From positions 1,032,927-1,096,926 of the forward strand of contig NZ_ML974127.1 in NCBI RefSeq assembly GCF_004765815.2: 64,000 bases of DNA. The letters run 5' to 3'. Both the position numbers and the translations under genes were made by a program. Below the pieces are notes generated by a model that was given only the letters and a program-made list of their open reading frames with translations, was not told the DNA's origin and ran no database searches. Positions 24,539 to 33,948 of the stretch are shown piece after piece; the first letter of the stretch is position 1, and each line of letters starts with the position of its first letter. The stretch comes from Halorussus salinus. GTDB lineage: Archaea > Halobacteriota > Halobacteria > Halobacteriales > Haladaptataceae.

Positions 24539-26443
24539 TTAGTCACCCGTTGCGGATTCGATGCGGACGTTGTACTGGCTCAGGTCGGCGTCCCCGCCGA
24601 GTCGGCTCTCGAACCCGGAGACGACCTCCTCGGGCTCGAAGGGGTTGCCGTCGTACTTGAGCAGGCTGTACAGCTTCTCGCCGAAGCGACCGAGCTGACC
24701 CTGAACGTGACGGCGGAACTGCGCCGACGCGTTCATCTCCACGACGAGCGACTCGTCTACGTCTTCGAGGAACTGCGTCACCTCGTCCTTCGGGAACGGC
24801 ATGATGTCGCTGACGTTCATCGCCTTGACCGAGTGACCGTCGTCGTTCAGGCGGTCCACGGCCTCCTCGATGACGCCCTTGGTCGAACCGAAGCTGAGGA
24901 TGCCGTACTCGGCGTCTTCCGGCCCGTAGACGGGCTGGTGGTCGGCGTTCTCGGCCAACTCGTCGCGGATGGCGTCGAGCTTGCCCATCCGGCGGTTCAT
25001 CTGGATGGTGCGGTTGTCGGCGTCCTCACTGATGTGGCCGACTTCGTTGTGTTCGTTACCCGACGCGAGGAAGTTCCCGCCCTTCTGGCCGGGAATCGAC
25101 CGTCGGCTGACGCCGCCGAGGCCGCTCCCTTCTTCGTCGTCGTACATGTACCGCTTGAAGCGACCAGCCTCCTGCACTGCGTCTTCGAGGTCCTGCTCGG
25201 TCACGACGCTCCCGATGTCGGGGTTGGGCTCCTCGTCGAAGACCTCCTCGGGGACGGTCTGGTGGCCGCCCGAGAGCTTCTGGTCGTAGAGGACGATGGC
25301 CGGAATCTGGTACTCGTAGGCGATTTCGAAGGCCTTGCGAGTCTGCTCGTAACACTCCGCGGGGTCGCCCGGCGCGAAGACGACGCGGTTCGAGTCTCCC
25401 TGCGAGGTGTACAGGACGTGTTCGAGGTCGCCCTGCTCGGGCTTGGTCGGCATCCCCGTCGAGGGACCCGCGCGCATCGCTTCCACGAGGACGATGGGCG
25501 TCTCGGTAATCTCGGCGAGGCCGAGCGGTTCGGACATCAGCGCGAAGCCACCGCCCGACGAGCCGGACATCGCCTTCGCACCGGCGTGGCTCGCACCGAT
25601 GGCGAGCGACGCCGCGGCGATTTCGTCCTCGACCTGCTCGGAGATGCCGCCCATGTCCGGCAGGTGCTGGGTCATGATGGTGAACACGTCGGTCCACGGG
25701 GTCATCGGATAACCCGAGATGAACCGACAGCCCTCGTCCAGCGAGCCGTAGGCGATGCCGTGCGAACCGGAGACGAGGACCTGCTCTTCGTCCTGCGTTC
25801 CCGTCGGAACTCGGATGTCGTGAGTGTGCTCGTAGTCCTCGTTGACCGACTCGTATGCCTCTTCGAGAATTTCGAGGTTGGCTTCCAGTACGTCGCCGCT
25901 CATCGCGTCGGACATCAGGCCCTCGATGTGTTCGAGGTCCATGTCCAGCAGCGCCGCGGTCGCGCCCACGCCCGCCGTGTTGCGCATGACCTCCCGGCCG
26001 TGTTCCTTGGCGAGACCCCGCAGGTCGAGGTCGTAGACGTGCCAGTCGTTCTCCTCGACGCGCTCGTCGAAGTTCTCGATTTCGCTGGCGTCGAGGAGTC
26101 CGGAGTCGTAGACGATGACGCCGCCCTCGCGGAGTTCGTCGAGGTTCTCCGAGAGGGGCTTTATCTCCTCGTTACCGTAGTAGGCTTCGTCCTGCGGGTT
26201 CCGAGCGAAGCTGTCGCCCAGCGCCAGCAGGAAGTTGTAGTTGTCTCCTCGGGACTTTACGGGCTCGTCTTTCGCCCGAATCTCTACGTACGTGTGGCCG
26301 CCGCGGATGCGCGACGGGTAGTGTCGGTGCGTGAAGACGTTCAGCCCCGAGCGCATCAGCGCCTTAGCGAAGTTCTGGCTCGTCGAGTCGATTCCGTCTC
26401 CGGAACCACCTGCGATTCGCCAGATGAGTTCGTCATCAGTCAT
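24539..26443 (-). CDS. korA: 2-oxoacid:ferredoxin oxidoreductase subunit alpha
   Basis: A 634-residue alpha subunit with the gamma domain fused at the N-terminus (IWRIAGGSGDGIDSTSQNFAKAL to about residue 195), then the pyrimidine-binding domain with YPMTPWTDVF and the conserved EQVEDEIAAASLAIGASHAGAKA, and a C-terminal transketolase-like domain. This gamma-alpha fusion is the pattern of haloarchaeal and KorA-type enzymes. The substrate may be 2-oxoglutarate or pyruvate; haloarchaea have both forms, and assignment to Kor is a best guess. A minus-strand TATA box (GATTTATTTTC, about 26484-26494) precedes the gene. Confidence 0.9.
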   Translation of the reverse strand: MTDDELIWRIAGGSGDGIDSTSQNFAKALMRSGLNVFTHRHYPSRIRGGHTYVEIRAKDEPVKSRGDNYNFLLALGDSFARNPQDEAYYGNEEIKPLSENLDELREGGVIVYDSGLLDASEIENFDERVEENDWHVYDLDLRGLAKEHGREVMRNTAGVGATAALLDMDLEHIEGLMSDAMSGDVLEANLEILEEAYESVNEDYEHTHDIRVPTGTQDEEQVLVSGSHGIAYGSLDEGCRFISGYPMTPWTDVFTIMTQHLPDMGGISEQVEDEIAAASLAIGASHAGAKAMSGSSGGGFALMSEPLGLAEITETPIVLVEAMRAGPSTGMPTKPEQGDLEHVLYTSQGDSNRVVFAPGDPAECYEQTRKAFEIAYEYQIPAIVLYDQKLSGGHQTVPEEVFDEEPNPDIGSVVTEQDLEDAVQEAGRFKRYMYDDEEGSGLGGVSRRSIPGQKGGNFLASGNEHNEVGHISEDADNRTIQMNRRMGKLDAIRDELAENADHQPVYGPEDAEYGILSFGSTKGVIEEAVDRLNDDGHSVKAMNVSDIMPFPKDEVTQFLEDVDESLVVEMNASAQFRRHVQGQLGRFGEKLYSLLKYDGNPFEPEEVVSGFESRLGGDADLSQYNVRIESATGD

Positions 26444-26646
26444 ATCTGTTGCTCACGGCCGTTAGGCCCAGTGGTTGAAAATAAATCGGGGAGTCAGTAA
26501 AGCCTTTGCTATAGATTAGCAAGGAATGTTCATGAGGGATTGGCGGTAATGGTGCCTTTCTGACCGATTTTCGTCCGCATGATTCGCAATACCGGTCGCC
26601 GGAGTACGCGACGAGAGGCTAATTCTATTCTGAATAGTGATACATA

Positions 26647-26660
26647 AGTTTATAAGAAAA
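26647..26660 (+). promoter_or_regulatory. TATA box of the PKD protein gene
   Basis: AGTTTATAAGAAAA is a near-ideal archaeal TATA box 20-33 bases before the ATG at 26680, in a 236-base gap shared with the divergent korA promoter. It predicts a strong leaderless transcript for the two-gene exported pair. Confidence 0.55.
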
Positions 26661-26679
26661 AGAGAGGCAAACCGACCGC

Positions 26680-29600
26680 ATGTCGAAGCCGACCTTGGTC
26701 GCTGTCGCCGTTCTCCTCGTCGTGACGACCACGGCCGCCGGAACGCTCGGTGCGGACGCCGTCTCCGTGACCGAATCGACTCCTTCGAACGAAGCGCCGC
26801 TCGCCGACGCGGGTCTCGACCAAGACGTGCGTCGCGGCGCGACCGTTCTCTTGGACGCCACGGGGTCGCGCGACCCCGACGGTCGCATCGAACGCTACGA
26901 CTGGTCGATTCGAACTCCGTCCGGCGACGCGATTACCCCGGACTGTGCCGACTGCGCCCGGACGCGATTTACACCGACCGAGACCGGCCGCTATCGCGTC
27001 ACGGTAACCGTCACCGACGACGACGGCGCGACGCGCTCGGACACGCTCTACGTGAACGTATCGCCCGGCGCGGCTCCGACAGTCTCCGTTTCGGGACCGA
27101 CGAGTTCCACGACGGACTCCTCGGCGACCTACACCGCGACTCTCTCCGCCGGAGCGGCCGCGCTCGATTACGTCGTCTGGCGCGTCGCCGGGAATCGAAT
27201 CGCCAACCACTCGCTCTCGCCCGGCCAGACGACCGACACCGTGTCGAAGTACTTCCCGACCGACGGGGAGCGTGAAGTAACCGCGACGGTCTACGACGCC
27301 GACGACCTGACGGCGACGAGTTCGCTCCCCGTCTCGGTCCAGTCGGAGTCGCCTTCGGAACGACCCGCAGAGCCGCCCTCCTCGAACACGAAGACTGCCG
27401 CCCGAAACTCACCGCACATCGTTGGCGACGAACTCCTCACCGGGTCGAGACCGTTCCGCGGTCGGTACGACGTTCGACTCGACGCTCCGAACGGTGCCGT
27501 CTCCTCGGTCGAGTGGCGGAGCAGTACTGGTCGGATCGGTAAGGGCCACTCGCTGAATCGGTCGTGGGAGCCGGGCGAACACGAACTCTACGCCGTCGTC
27601 ACGTACGACGACGGTTCGACCAACGTCGCCACCTTCGCTGGCGGCACGACGACGGTTACCGTCGACTCGGAGCCGAGCGTGTCGTTCGAATCGCTCGACC
27701 GATACGGCTCGATTTCGGGGACTGTCGAGGGAATCGACGAGTACGATAACCTGAACGGACTTCGCGTCGAAGTAGATGGCGAAACAGTCGCCGTTGCCAG
27801 GGACGATCTGCGCAGCGGCTATCGTCGTGGTTTCGGTCGTCAGCGGACGCTGAAATTCTCTCACACCGAATTCACGCCCGGAGAGAAGTATACCGTCTCT
27901 GCCATTGCTACTGACAAACGAGGCCAGACTGCTCGGGTAAGCCGTGAAATCGTTCCGGTTGAGAAACCCGAGATTGTCCGATCCGAGTTCGTTAACGGGC
28001 CCGTTGACTCGTATCACGAACGTATTGATCCTAAGCGATACACTGCTCATCACGTCTTGGTGGTCAATTTGAACGGTGTAGACTCTAAAAGACTGGAGAT
28101 TAATCTTAGACCAGAAGATAGACGTCTAAAAAGAATAAATACTAACGATTATAATTGGATACAGAAGAAAAACGGGGATAGACTCATCGTACATTCCTTT
28201 TGGGCAGGAGAAATACCAAGAATGTACGATATACTTATTGATTTGAATATACAAGCAAGTAGTGGAGAGGAATTCACAGGGACAAAAACGTCAAGCTCAT
28301 TTGCAGCAACCCCGAGTAAACCAGAGCTTCGGCTAAATGTAATGAACGACGGAACGGAAAAGTACATCACTAGAGAACATGGCATCTTGGTGAATGCCTC
28401 TAGGTCGTTCGACCCAGACGGGACCGACCTCAAATACATTTGGAAGTACGGTGCAGAGCCGACGAAACCCGACAACACGACTGCCAAATTCCGTTCGTAC
28501 GAGCGCGCCGCGAGTATCGTTGAGGATGGCTACGACCTGCAATCGAAGCGCAACTTCGATTTCCTCGACTACTTTACGCCGGATATCTCTGAAACGAGAG
28601 TTCTAACTGAAAAACCGTACGCGGACAAGGAGACTGTTCGAATCCGCGTCGCGACCGAACCCTATCACTTCTCGAAACAGACGTATTACGCGGACTTCTC
28701 GCTTGGAATCGCGGTATCGAACCCCGAAGCGAACGTCGTCGAGTGGAAGAGCGTCGAAGCGGAGCAAAGCGGACACTCGGACGCGACGGAGGACCCGTAC
28801 CGCTACGTCGGAATAATTGAGATTCCGACCGAGGCACTTACTTCGGCTGCACGTTCCCCGACTGTAGCGGTCTACAACGAGGAGAACACCCGGAAAAGGA
28901 GCGAAACGAACCTCCCGACAATCGCTACTTCGGAGAGTAGCAAGTACTGGACCGACGTTACCGTCCGAAACCTCTCGTATCTAGTCGAGAAATCTCGAAC
29001 GAGGAGAGTGACGGTCGATACGGAAGAGCGGCGAAACACGTATCTGAAAGAGGGATACGAAATCGAACAGACGAACGAAGAAACGAACTACGTTCTCGAA
29101 GAGCGGAGCAAAATAGCGGATGCAGAGTACGAAACCAAGACGCAGCGTTTCGACAGTCAGCGTCTTCGAAGGGTGTTCCTTAGTCACTCGAACGAATGGT
29201 ACGCCTCCGGACGCTACCAGACGACGAAGACAAAGACGCAGAACGTATCGAAGTGGTATCCGGTTTCGGGAACGGGGCTCGAGAAGCAGTGGTCCGATTC
29301 GAGTCTGTGGAACGGTGAGCGAACCGGAAGCACCCGTGAGGTAAAGGTCGAACCGGCCGAGTACCGCACGCAGCACAAGTACCAATACGAAAACGAAATC
29401 GAGAAGACGAAGACGATAACGGTCTGGCGCACCGGGACTCGGTCGGTGACGAAATCCGGGACGCGAACGGTAGAGCGGTGTAGTCTCAAATTCGGCTGCC
29501 GAGAGGTCACCGAGAGGTACACTTACACGACAGAAGAGACCTACACGTACCGGACGAGAAAGACTCACACCTACACGATCACGAAGACCGAAAGCTACTG

Positions 29601-30165
29601 GGCGACTTCGAGATTCGACCCGGATCACACCTTCACCGGGAAAACACGCCGAACGAAGCTTTCGGACGCGGTCTACGAAACTCAGATCGAAGTCAAATAC
29701 AGAACTCAGACGACCGAAACCGAGACCCACTACGAAGTAGCCCGTGACGTGAAGGTCCGAGAACCAGTCTACGAGTGGCAAGCGAAAACATCGACGATGG
29801 ACCTCATGCTCGCGAGGAAGCAGGTTTCCGGCAGACCCGATTGGCGGATGACCGAAGAACGAACGACTACGTGGCTCCTCACTCGACAAGACGGAGCGAC
29901 GACGCTGTGGACGCCGATTTACGAAACGAGAAGTGATGTCGTCAAGACGAAAGCAGTAGTCAGTGGGACAGTCGTCACTCGGTCTTACGACTCCGAATCG
30001 GGCAAGTTCGTTGAAGAAGAACGACCTTCCTCGAACGAGGTCGTATTCGAAGGTGTGAAAAGTAAAAATTACATAATAGATAGCATAACCAACGATGAGG
30101 AAACGGTCGACTGGTGTCTGGTAAAAGTCGCCTGCTCGTCATCCGGAGGGAGCAACCGAACATGA
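26680..30165 (+). CDS. large secreted PKD-domain protein of mosaic composition
   Basis: A 1161-residue exported protein. Residues 1-25 are a Sec-type signal (LVAVAVLLVVTTTAAGTLGADA). A PKD domain follows (about 38-129, with DATGSRDPDGRIERYDWSI and YRVTVTVTDDDGATRSDTLYV), then several Ig-like stretches, and a second PKD-like block near 571-592 (NASRSFDPDGTDLKYIWKYG). Residues about 800-1060 form an unusual Thr/Tyr/Glu-rich zone of alternating polar-aromatic strands (YTYTTEETYTYRTRKTHTYT). There is no membrane anchor or PGF-CTERM at the end. GC falls sharply inside the gene around 28060-28390 (19 of 60 bases at 28081 against 40 of 60 at 26761), suggesting a mosaic history. The stop overlaps the next start. 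Function unknown; surface adhesion is a guess. Confidence 0.85.
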   Translation: MSKPTLVAVAVLLVVTTTAAGTLGADAVSVTESTPSNEAPLADAGLDQDVRRGATVLLDATGSRDPDGRIERYDWSIRTPSGDAITPDCADCARTRFTPTETGRYRVTVTVTDDDGATRSDTLYVNVSPGAAPTVSVSGPTSSTTDSSATYTATLSAGAAALDYVVWRVAGNRIANHSLSPGQTTDTVSKYFPTDGEREVTATVYDADDLTATSSLPVSVQSESPSERPAEPPSSNTKTAARNSPHIVGDELLTGSRPFRGRYDVRLDAPNGAVSSVEWRSSTGRIGKGHSLNRSWEPGEHELYAVVTYDDGSTNVATFAGGTTTVTVDSEPSVSFESLDRYGSISGTVEGIDEYDNLNGLRVEVDGETVAVARDDLRSGYRRGFGRQRTLKFSHTEFTPGEKYTVSAIATDKRGQTARVSREIVPVEKPEIVRSEFVNGPVDSYHERIDPKRYTAHHVLVVNLNGVDSKRLEINLRPEDRRLKRINTNDYNWIQKKNGDRLIVHSFWAGEIPRMYDILIDLNIQASSGEEFTGTKTSSSFAATPSKPELRLNVMNDGTEKYITREHGILVNASRSFDPDGTDLKYIWKYGAEPTKPDNTTAKFRSYERAASIVEDGYDLQSKRNFDFLDYFTPDISETRVLTEKPYADKETVRIRVATEPYHFSKQTYYADFSLGIAVSNPEANVVEWKSVEAEQSGHSDATEDPYRYVGIIEIPTEALTSAARSPTVAVYNEENTRKRSETNLPTIATSESSKYWTDVTVRNLSYLVEKSRTRRVTVDTEERRNTYLKEGYEIEQTNEETNYVLEERSKIADAEYETKTQRFDSQRLRRVFLSHSNEWYASGRYQTTKTKTQNVSKWYPVSGTGLEKQWSDSSLWNGERTGSTREVKVEPAEYRTQHKYQYENEIEKTKTITVWRTGTRSVTKSGTRTVERCSLKFGCREVTERYTYTTEETYTYRTRKTHTYTITKTESYWATSRFDPDHTFTGKTRRTKLSDAVYETQIEVKYRTQTTETETHYEVARDVKVREPVYEWQAKTSTMDLMLARKQVSGRPDWRMTEERTTTWLLTRQDGATTLWTPIYETRSDVVKTKAVVSGTVVTRSYDSESGKFVEEERPSSNEVVFEGVKSKNYIIDSITNDEETVDWCLVKVACSSSGGSNRT

Positions 30166-31094
30166 GATACGAATATGCCACCGTCGCTTTCGGCGTACTC
30201 CTCGTAGTCTGCACGCCGATTTCCGTAGGATTAGCCTCGCCAGAAGCGATAGGGGCCGGAAACGAGAATCGAGAAGTCAAATCCGCATCAAACACTGAGT
30301 ACACAGTTTCGTTCGACGACGAAGATTCGATGGTTAAAGTCGTGACGGAAAATCCAACTAATGAACAGATTCGACTCGCCGGGTATGTCGTTACAGTTGA
30401 CGGGAAACAAGTTCACGAAGCGGAATTAAATCTCTCCGAAGACGAGGAGCGGATACAAAATATCAACCTCACTAAAGGTATAAACGTCAATCGAGATAAT
30501 CACACCGTTGTATTCTCGACATACGGAGCACACACCCAATTCAATTTCACGCGAAAAATCGACTCCGCAGACCCCGGACCGATTCCGACCCCGTACATCG
30601 CCGACGTAGAAGTCACAGAAGGAACAATCGAAGGCAAATCGTCCACGGTCGCCAACGTGACGCTCGTGAATCCATCGGAGCAGATCTACAGCACGAAACT
30701 CATGGTTCACACAGTCGGGACCGAGGGCAGTCTCTATCCCGCCTCGGTTCGTCCGGGGGATACCCGGACGATTACCGTCGAGTTGCTCGACGACCGAGGA
30801 GCGAAGGTCGCAGGCGAGGCGCGACTCTACACGGACAACCTGACCGATGCGGACAGCGGCATCGACCAAGTAGAGTTCGCTGGACAAGTCGGAACCGAGA
30901 CGAGCGTCTGGAACGCGTCGTACGAACCCGTGCGACCGACGTGGATGCAGAACAACTACGAGTACCACAACGACAGCTACGCTCCCGGTCCCGCGACGAA
31001 GCTCAGCCGCGGGTACGAACTCGCCGGAATCCCAGTCATATATGTTCTCGTCGGCGTTGTGTTGGGACTGTTCGCGTTCCGGAAGTTCCGCTGA
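30162..31094 (+). CDS. exported protein with C-terminal membrane anchor, partner of the PKD protein
   Basis: A 310-residue protein with an N-terminal signal (YEYATVAFGVLLVVCTPISVGLA) and one C-terminal helix (about 286-306, VIYVLVGVVLGLFAFRKF) ending in basic residues, so it should be anchored with its bulk outside. The ectodomain looks like two CARDB/Ig-type beta domains (EDSMVKVVTENPTNEQIRLAGYVVTV; YSTKLMVHTVGTEGSLYPASVRPGDTRTITVELLD). The ATG lies inside the stop of the PKD gene (ATGA), so the pair is translationally coupled, and this protein may be the membrane anchor for the anchorless giant. No homologous function is recognised. Confidence 0.8.
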   Translation: MRYEYATVAFGVLLVVCTPISVGLASPEAIGAGNENREVKSASNTEYTVSFDDEDSMVKVVTENPTNEQIRLAGYVVTVDGKQVHEAELNLSEDEERIQNINLTKGINVNRDNHTVVFSTYGAHTQFNFTRKIDSADPGPIPTPYIADVEVTEGTIEGKSSTVANVTLVNPSEQIYSTKLMVHTVGTEGSLYPASVRPGDTRTITVELLDDRGAKVAGEARLYTDNLTDADSGIDQVEFAGQVGTETSVWNASYEPVRPTWMQNNYEYHNDSYAPGPATKLSRGYELAGIPVIYVLVGVVLGLFAFRKFR

Positions 31095-31100
31095 AGAGCC

Positions 31101-31307
31101 CTACGACTCTTTCGTGCGGATAATTTCGCGCATGTTCAGATAGATGTCCCGCGGTGTCGTCTCCTCGTCGGGGTCGTAGAGGTCGCTGACCCGGTAGAGG
31201 AGCGCGGCGACCATCCTGCTCTCGGAACTCTCGGCGCGGATGTCGTCGGCGATCTCCCGGAGCGTTTCGACGCGCTCCACGTCGCTCGTCGCTTCGTCGT
31301 CGGACAT
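31101..31307 (-). CDS. small acidic haloarchaeal protein after mrp
   Basis: A 68-residue, mostly helical, acidic protein (VERVETLREIADDIRAES, MVAALLYRVSDLYDP, TPRDIYLNMREIIRTK). It begins three bases after the Mrp gene ends on the same strand and is probably in that operon. No motif is recognised. Codon use and tight spacing support it as real. Confidence 0.7.
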   Translation of the reverse strand: MSDDEATSDVERVETLREIADDIRAESSESRMVAALLYRVSDLYDPDEETTPRDIYLNMREIIRTKES

Positions 31308-31310
31308 GGG

Positions 31311-32345
31311 TCAGCGTTGTTGGCGTCGTTTGATAACTCCGACGTTGTTGGCCACGTTCTCGGTCAGGACGCGGAAGGCGTCGCCCGTGTCGTCGTCCTC
31401 GTCCAACACGATGGGTTTGCCTTCGTCGCCGCCGGTCCGGACCGACGGGTCGATGGGGATGGAACCGAGGAACGGCATGTCGTTCTCCTCGGCGAACGCC
31501 GCGCCGCCGCCGCGGCCGAAGATGTCGTGTTCACCGCCACAGTCGGGGCACTTGAACGTGGACATGTTCTCCGCGATACCGAGGACCGACGTGTCGTGCT
31601 TACCGAACATGCGCAGGCCCTTGCGGGCGTCGTCGATGGCGACTTCTTGGGGCGTCGTCACGATGACCGCGCCCGTGACGGGGACGCTCTGGAGGAGCGT
31701 CAGTTGCGCGTCGCCGGTGCCCGGCGGGAGGTCCACGACCATGTAGTCGAGGTGGCCCCACTCTACGTCCTCCCAGAGTTGGGTGAGGACCTTGTGAACC
31801 ATCGGACCGCGCCAGATGACGGGGTCGTCTTCGCCGACGAGGAAGGCCATGCTCATGAGTTTCACGCCGAACTGCTCGGGCGGAATCATGGTCTCTTCCT
31901 CGGTGGCCTTGGGCACCTCCTTGGCATCTACCATCCGGGGAACGTTCGGGCCGTAGATGTCCGCGTCGAAGAGACCGACGCGGGCACCCAGTTGGGAGAG
32001 ACCGGCCGCGATGTTGACCGCGACCGTCGATTTGCCGACGCCGCCCTTGCCCGAGGCGACCGCGATGATGTTCTCGACGTTCGGGAGGACCTGCTCGTCG
32101 GTGGAGATATCGTCGTCCACGCGGGCCGAGAGGTCGGCGTCGAGACCGTGGTCGCTCAGGACCTCTCGGACCCGGTTTGCGATTTGAGTCTCGTGGGGCG
32201 AGTACGGCGCGCCCAGCGCCAGCGAGATGGTTGCGGTGTCTCCTTCGACCGAGAGGTCGTTGACGAGACCGAGCGAGACGATGTCGTCGCCGAGGTCCGG
32301 ATCTTCGACCTCCCGGAGCAAGTCGCGTACCTCTGATGCGTCCAT
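31311..32345 (-). CDS. mrp: Mrp/NBP35 family Fe-S cluster carrier ATPase
   Basis: A 344-residue P-loop ATPase that binds and transfers Fe-S clusters. The N-terminal 90 residues form a MIP18/DUF59 domain (VRDLLREVEDPDLGDDIVSLGLV). The ATPase part has the deviant Walker A GKGGVGKSTVAVN, switch DADIYGPNVPRM and PPGTGDAQLTLLQ. The bridging-cluster cysteines are the CPDCGG pair at about 254-257. The domain order is the usual one for archaeal Mrp. It starts at ATG and is divergent from the TRAM gene. Confidence 0.92.
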   Translation of the reverse strand: MDASEVRDLLREVEDPDLGDDIVSLGLVNDLSVEGDTATISLALGAPYSPHETQIANRVREVLSDHGLDADLSARVDDDISTDEQVLPNVENIIAVASGKGGVGKSTVAVNIAAGLSQLGARVGLFDADIYGPNVPRMVDAKEVPKATEEETMIPPEQFGVKLMSMAFLVGEDDPVIWRGPMVHKVLTQLWEDVEWGHLDYMVVDLPPGTGDAQLTLLQSVPVTGAVIVTTPQEVAIDDARKGLRMFGKHDTSVLGIAENMSTFKCPDCGGEHDIFGRGGGAAFAEENDMPFLGSIPIDPSVRTGGDEGKPIVLDEDDDTGDAFRVLTENVANNVGVIKRRQQR

Positions 32346-32476
32346 AGCCGGGGGTACGGTCCGAAGCGTCGATAAGCCTTGTCAACTTTCGAGTCGGACG
32401 CGACGCGATTGGTCGAGGGTCGAAACTGTCTCTGGCCCACCGAATACTTAATCCTCAGTGGGTCGTTTCGCGGTGT

Positions 32477-32722
32477 ATGTCAGACCGCGAGACTGCTCCG
32501 GTCGGTGTCGGCGAGCGGTATTCGGTCGAAATCGAGGACCTCGGGAGCGAGGGCGACGGCGTGGCTCGCATCGAATCGTTCGTGGTGTTCGTCCCCGGCG
32601 CGGACCTCGGGGAACGGGTGGACATCCGAATCGAGGAGGTCGGCGGGAGCCACGCCGTCGCGTCGGTAGTCGACGAGTCGGAGTCCGCGGACGACGAACG
32701 AGCGTCTAGCGAGGAACCGTAG
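32477..32722 (+). CDS. TRAM domain protein
   Basis: An 81-residue protein made of a single TRAM domain (VGERYSVEIEDLGSEGDGVARIESFVVFVPGADLGERVDIRI split by the fold), a small RNA-binding beta barrel; single-domain TRAM proteins are common in archaea and can act as RNA chaperones in cold adaptation, as shown in methanogens. The tail is Ser/Glu/Asp-rich. A TATA-like box (TACTTAATCC, about 32444-32453) lies about 24-33 bases before the ATG. Confidence 0.88.
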   Translation: MSDRETAPVGVGERYSVEIEDLGSEGDGVARIESFVVFVPGADLGERVDIRIEEVGGSHAVASVVDESESADDERASSEEP

Positions 32723-32825
32723 CCGGGAGAGAGACCCCGACGGAGGAAAATAGTAACCGAATTTGGTTACGAGACGCGGGGTTTCGACAGCGATTTTAAG
32801 GACCCGCACGCGAAAGGTCCGAACT

Positions 32826-33815
32826 ATGTTGGAGGACGATTTCGGGCGCGAGGTCTCCGGGGTGCGGGTCTCGCTCACCGACCGGTGTAACTTCGACTGC
32901 GTCTACTGTCACAACGAGGGGCTGGGCGACACACGCGGGCCGATGGACCCGCAAGACGACGAGATGAGCGCAGACGAGGTAGTCCGGTTTCTGGAGGTCG
33001 CTCGCGAGTTCGGCGTCGAGAAGGTGAAGTTCACCGGAGGAGAACCGATGCTCCGCCAAGACCTCGAAGAGATAATTCGGCGGACGCCCGACGGGATGGA
33101 AGTCTCGATGACGACCAACGGAACCTTTCTACCGGGGCGCGCACCCGACCTCGTGGACGCCGGACTAGAGCGCGTGAACGTCTCCCAAGACGCGCTCGAC
33201 CCCGAGGCCTTCGCGGAAGTCACCCAGAGCGGAGCCTACGACAAGGTCATCGAGGGCGTCGAGGCGGCGCTCGATGCCGGACTCGACCCGGTGAAGCTCA
33301 ACATGGTCGTGTTCGAACACACGGCAGGCTACGTCGAGGAGATGGTCGAACACGTCGCCGAGAACGACGGGCTTCAACTCCAACTCATCCAGTACATGCC
33401 CGAACTCACGGGCAAGCCCGAGTGGAACATCGACATCCAGCGCGTCCACGACTGGCTGGCCGACATCGCCGACGAGGTCGAGACCCGCGAGATGCACCAC
33501 CGGAATCGCTACTGGGTCGGCGGGACGGCCGACGACCCCGACGGCGGGATGGTCGAAATCGTGGACCCCGTCGAGAACCCGCAGTTCTGCGCGAACTGCC
33601 ATCGCGTGCGCGTCACGCACGAAGGATACCTTAAGGGGTGTCTGAACCGAAACGACGACCTCCGGTCGATGGGCGAGATGACCCGCGACGAGATTCGAGC
33701 GACGTTCCGCGAGACGGTCGCCAACCGGGTCCCCTACTACGGCGAGTACATGGTTCAGGGCGACGACGGCGAGTGGGAGATCAACGACGAGTACGTCAAC
33801 AACGTCGAAGTGTAG
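32826..33815 (+). CDS. moaA: GTP 3',8-cyclase (molybdenum cofactor synthesis)
   Basis: Radical-SAM enzyme of the first step of molybdopterin synthesis, 329 residues. The N-terminal 4Fe-4S triad is CNFDCVYC (about 21-28), followed by [10 protein letters not shown] for SAM binding. The C-terminal second cluster is seen in [20 protein letters not shown]. The ATG at 32826 is chosen because TTTTAAGG lies about 24-31 bases upstream, giving a leaderless message; an earlier in-frame start would run through that box. The protein ends NNVEV, without the C-terminal Gly-Gly that is important in bacterial and human MoaA. Confidence 0.92.
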   Translation: MLEDDFGREVSGVRVSLTDRCNFDCVYCHNEGLGDTRGPMDPQDDEMSADEVVRFLEVAREFGVEKVKFTGGEPMLRQDLEEIIRRTPDGMEVSMTTNGTFLPGRAPDLVDAGLERVNVSQDALDPEAFAEVTQSGAYDKVIEGVEAALDAGLDPVKLNMVVFEHTAGYVEEMVEHVAENDGLQLQLIQYMPELTGKPEWNIDIQRVHDWLADIADEVETREMHHRNRYWVGGTADDPDGGMVEIVDPVENPQFCANCHRVRVTHEGYLKGCLNRNDDLRSMGEMTRDEIRATFRETVANRVPYYGEYMVQGDDGEWEINDEYVNNVEV

Positions 33816-33948
33816 CCGTCCGCTCGCGTCCGGCCCGCGTCCTCCTCGACCAGTTTTTCTCGCACGGGCCTCCTCGAAGTGCTATCCTCTCGGTAGACTT
33901 CAACGTCCGGCCCGCACGCTTAACCGCGATTCCGACGAACCCCGAGAC

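Noticed and set aside
24707-26500. A 597-codon plus-strand frame opposite korA
   Set aside because: Shadow of korA; composition (Arg, His, Val) is that of GC-skewed antisense reading and it lacks any motif.
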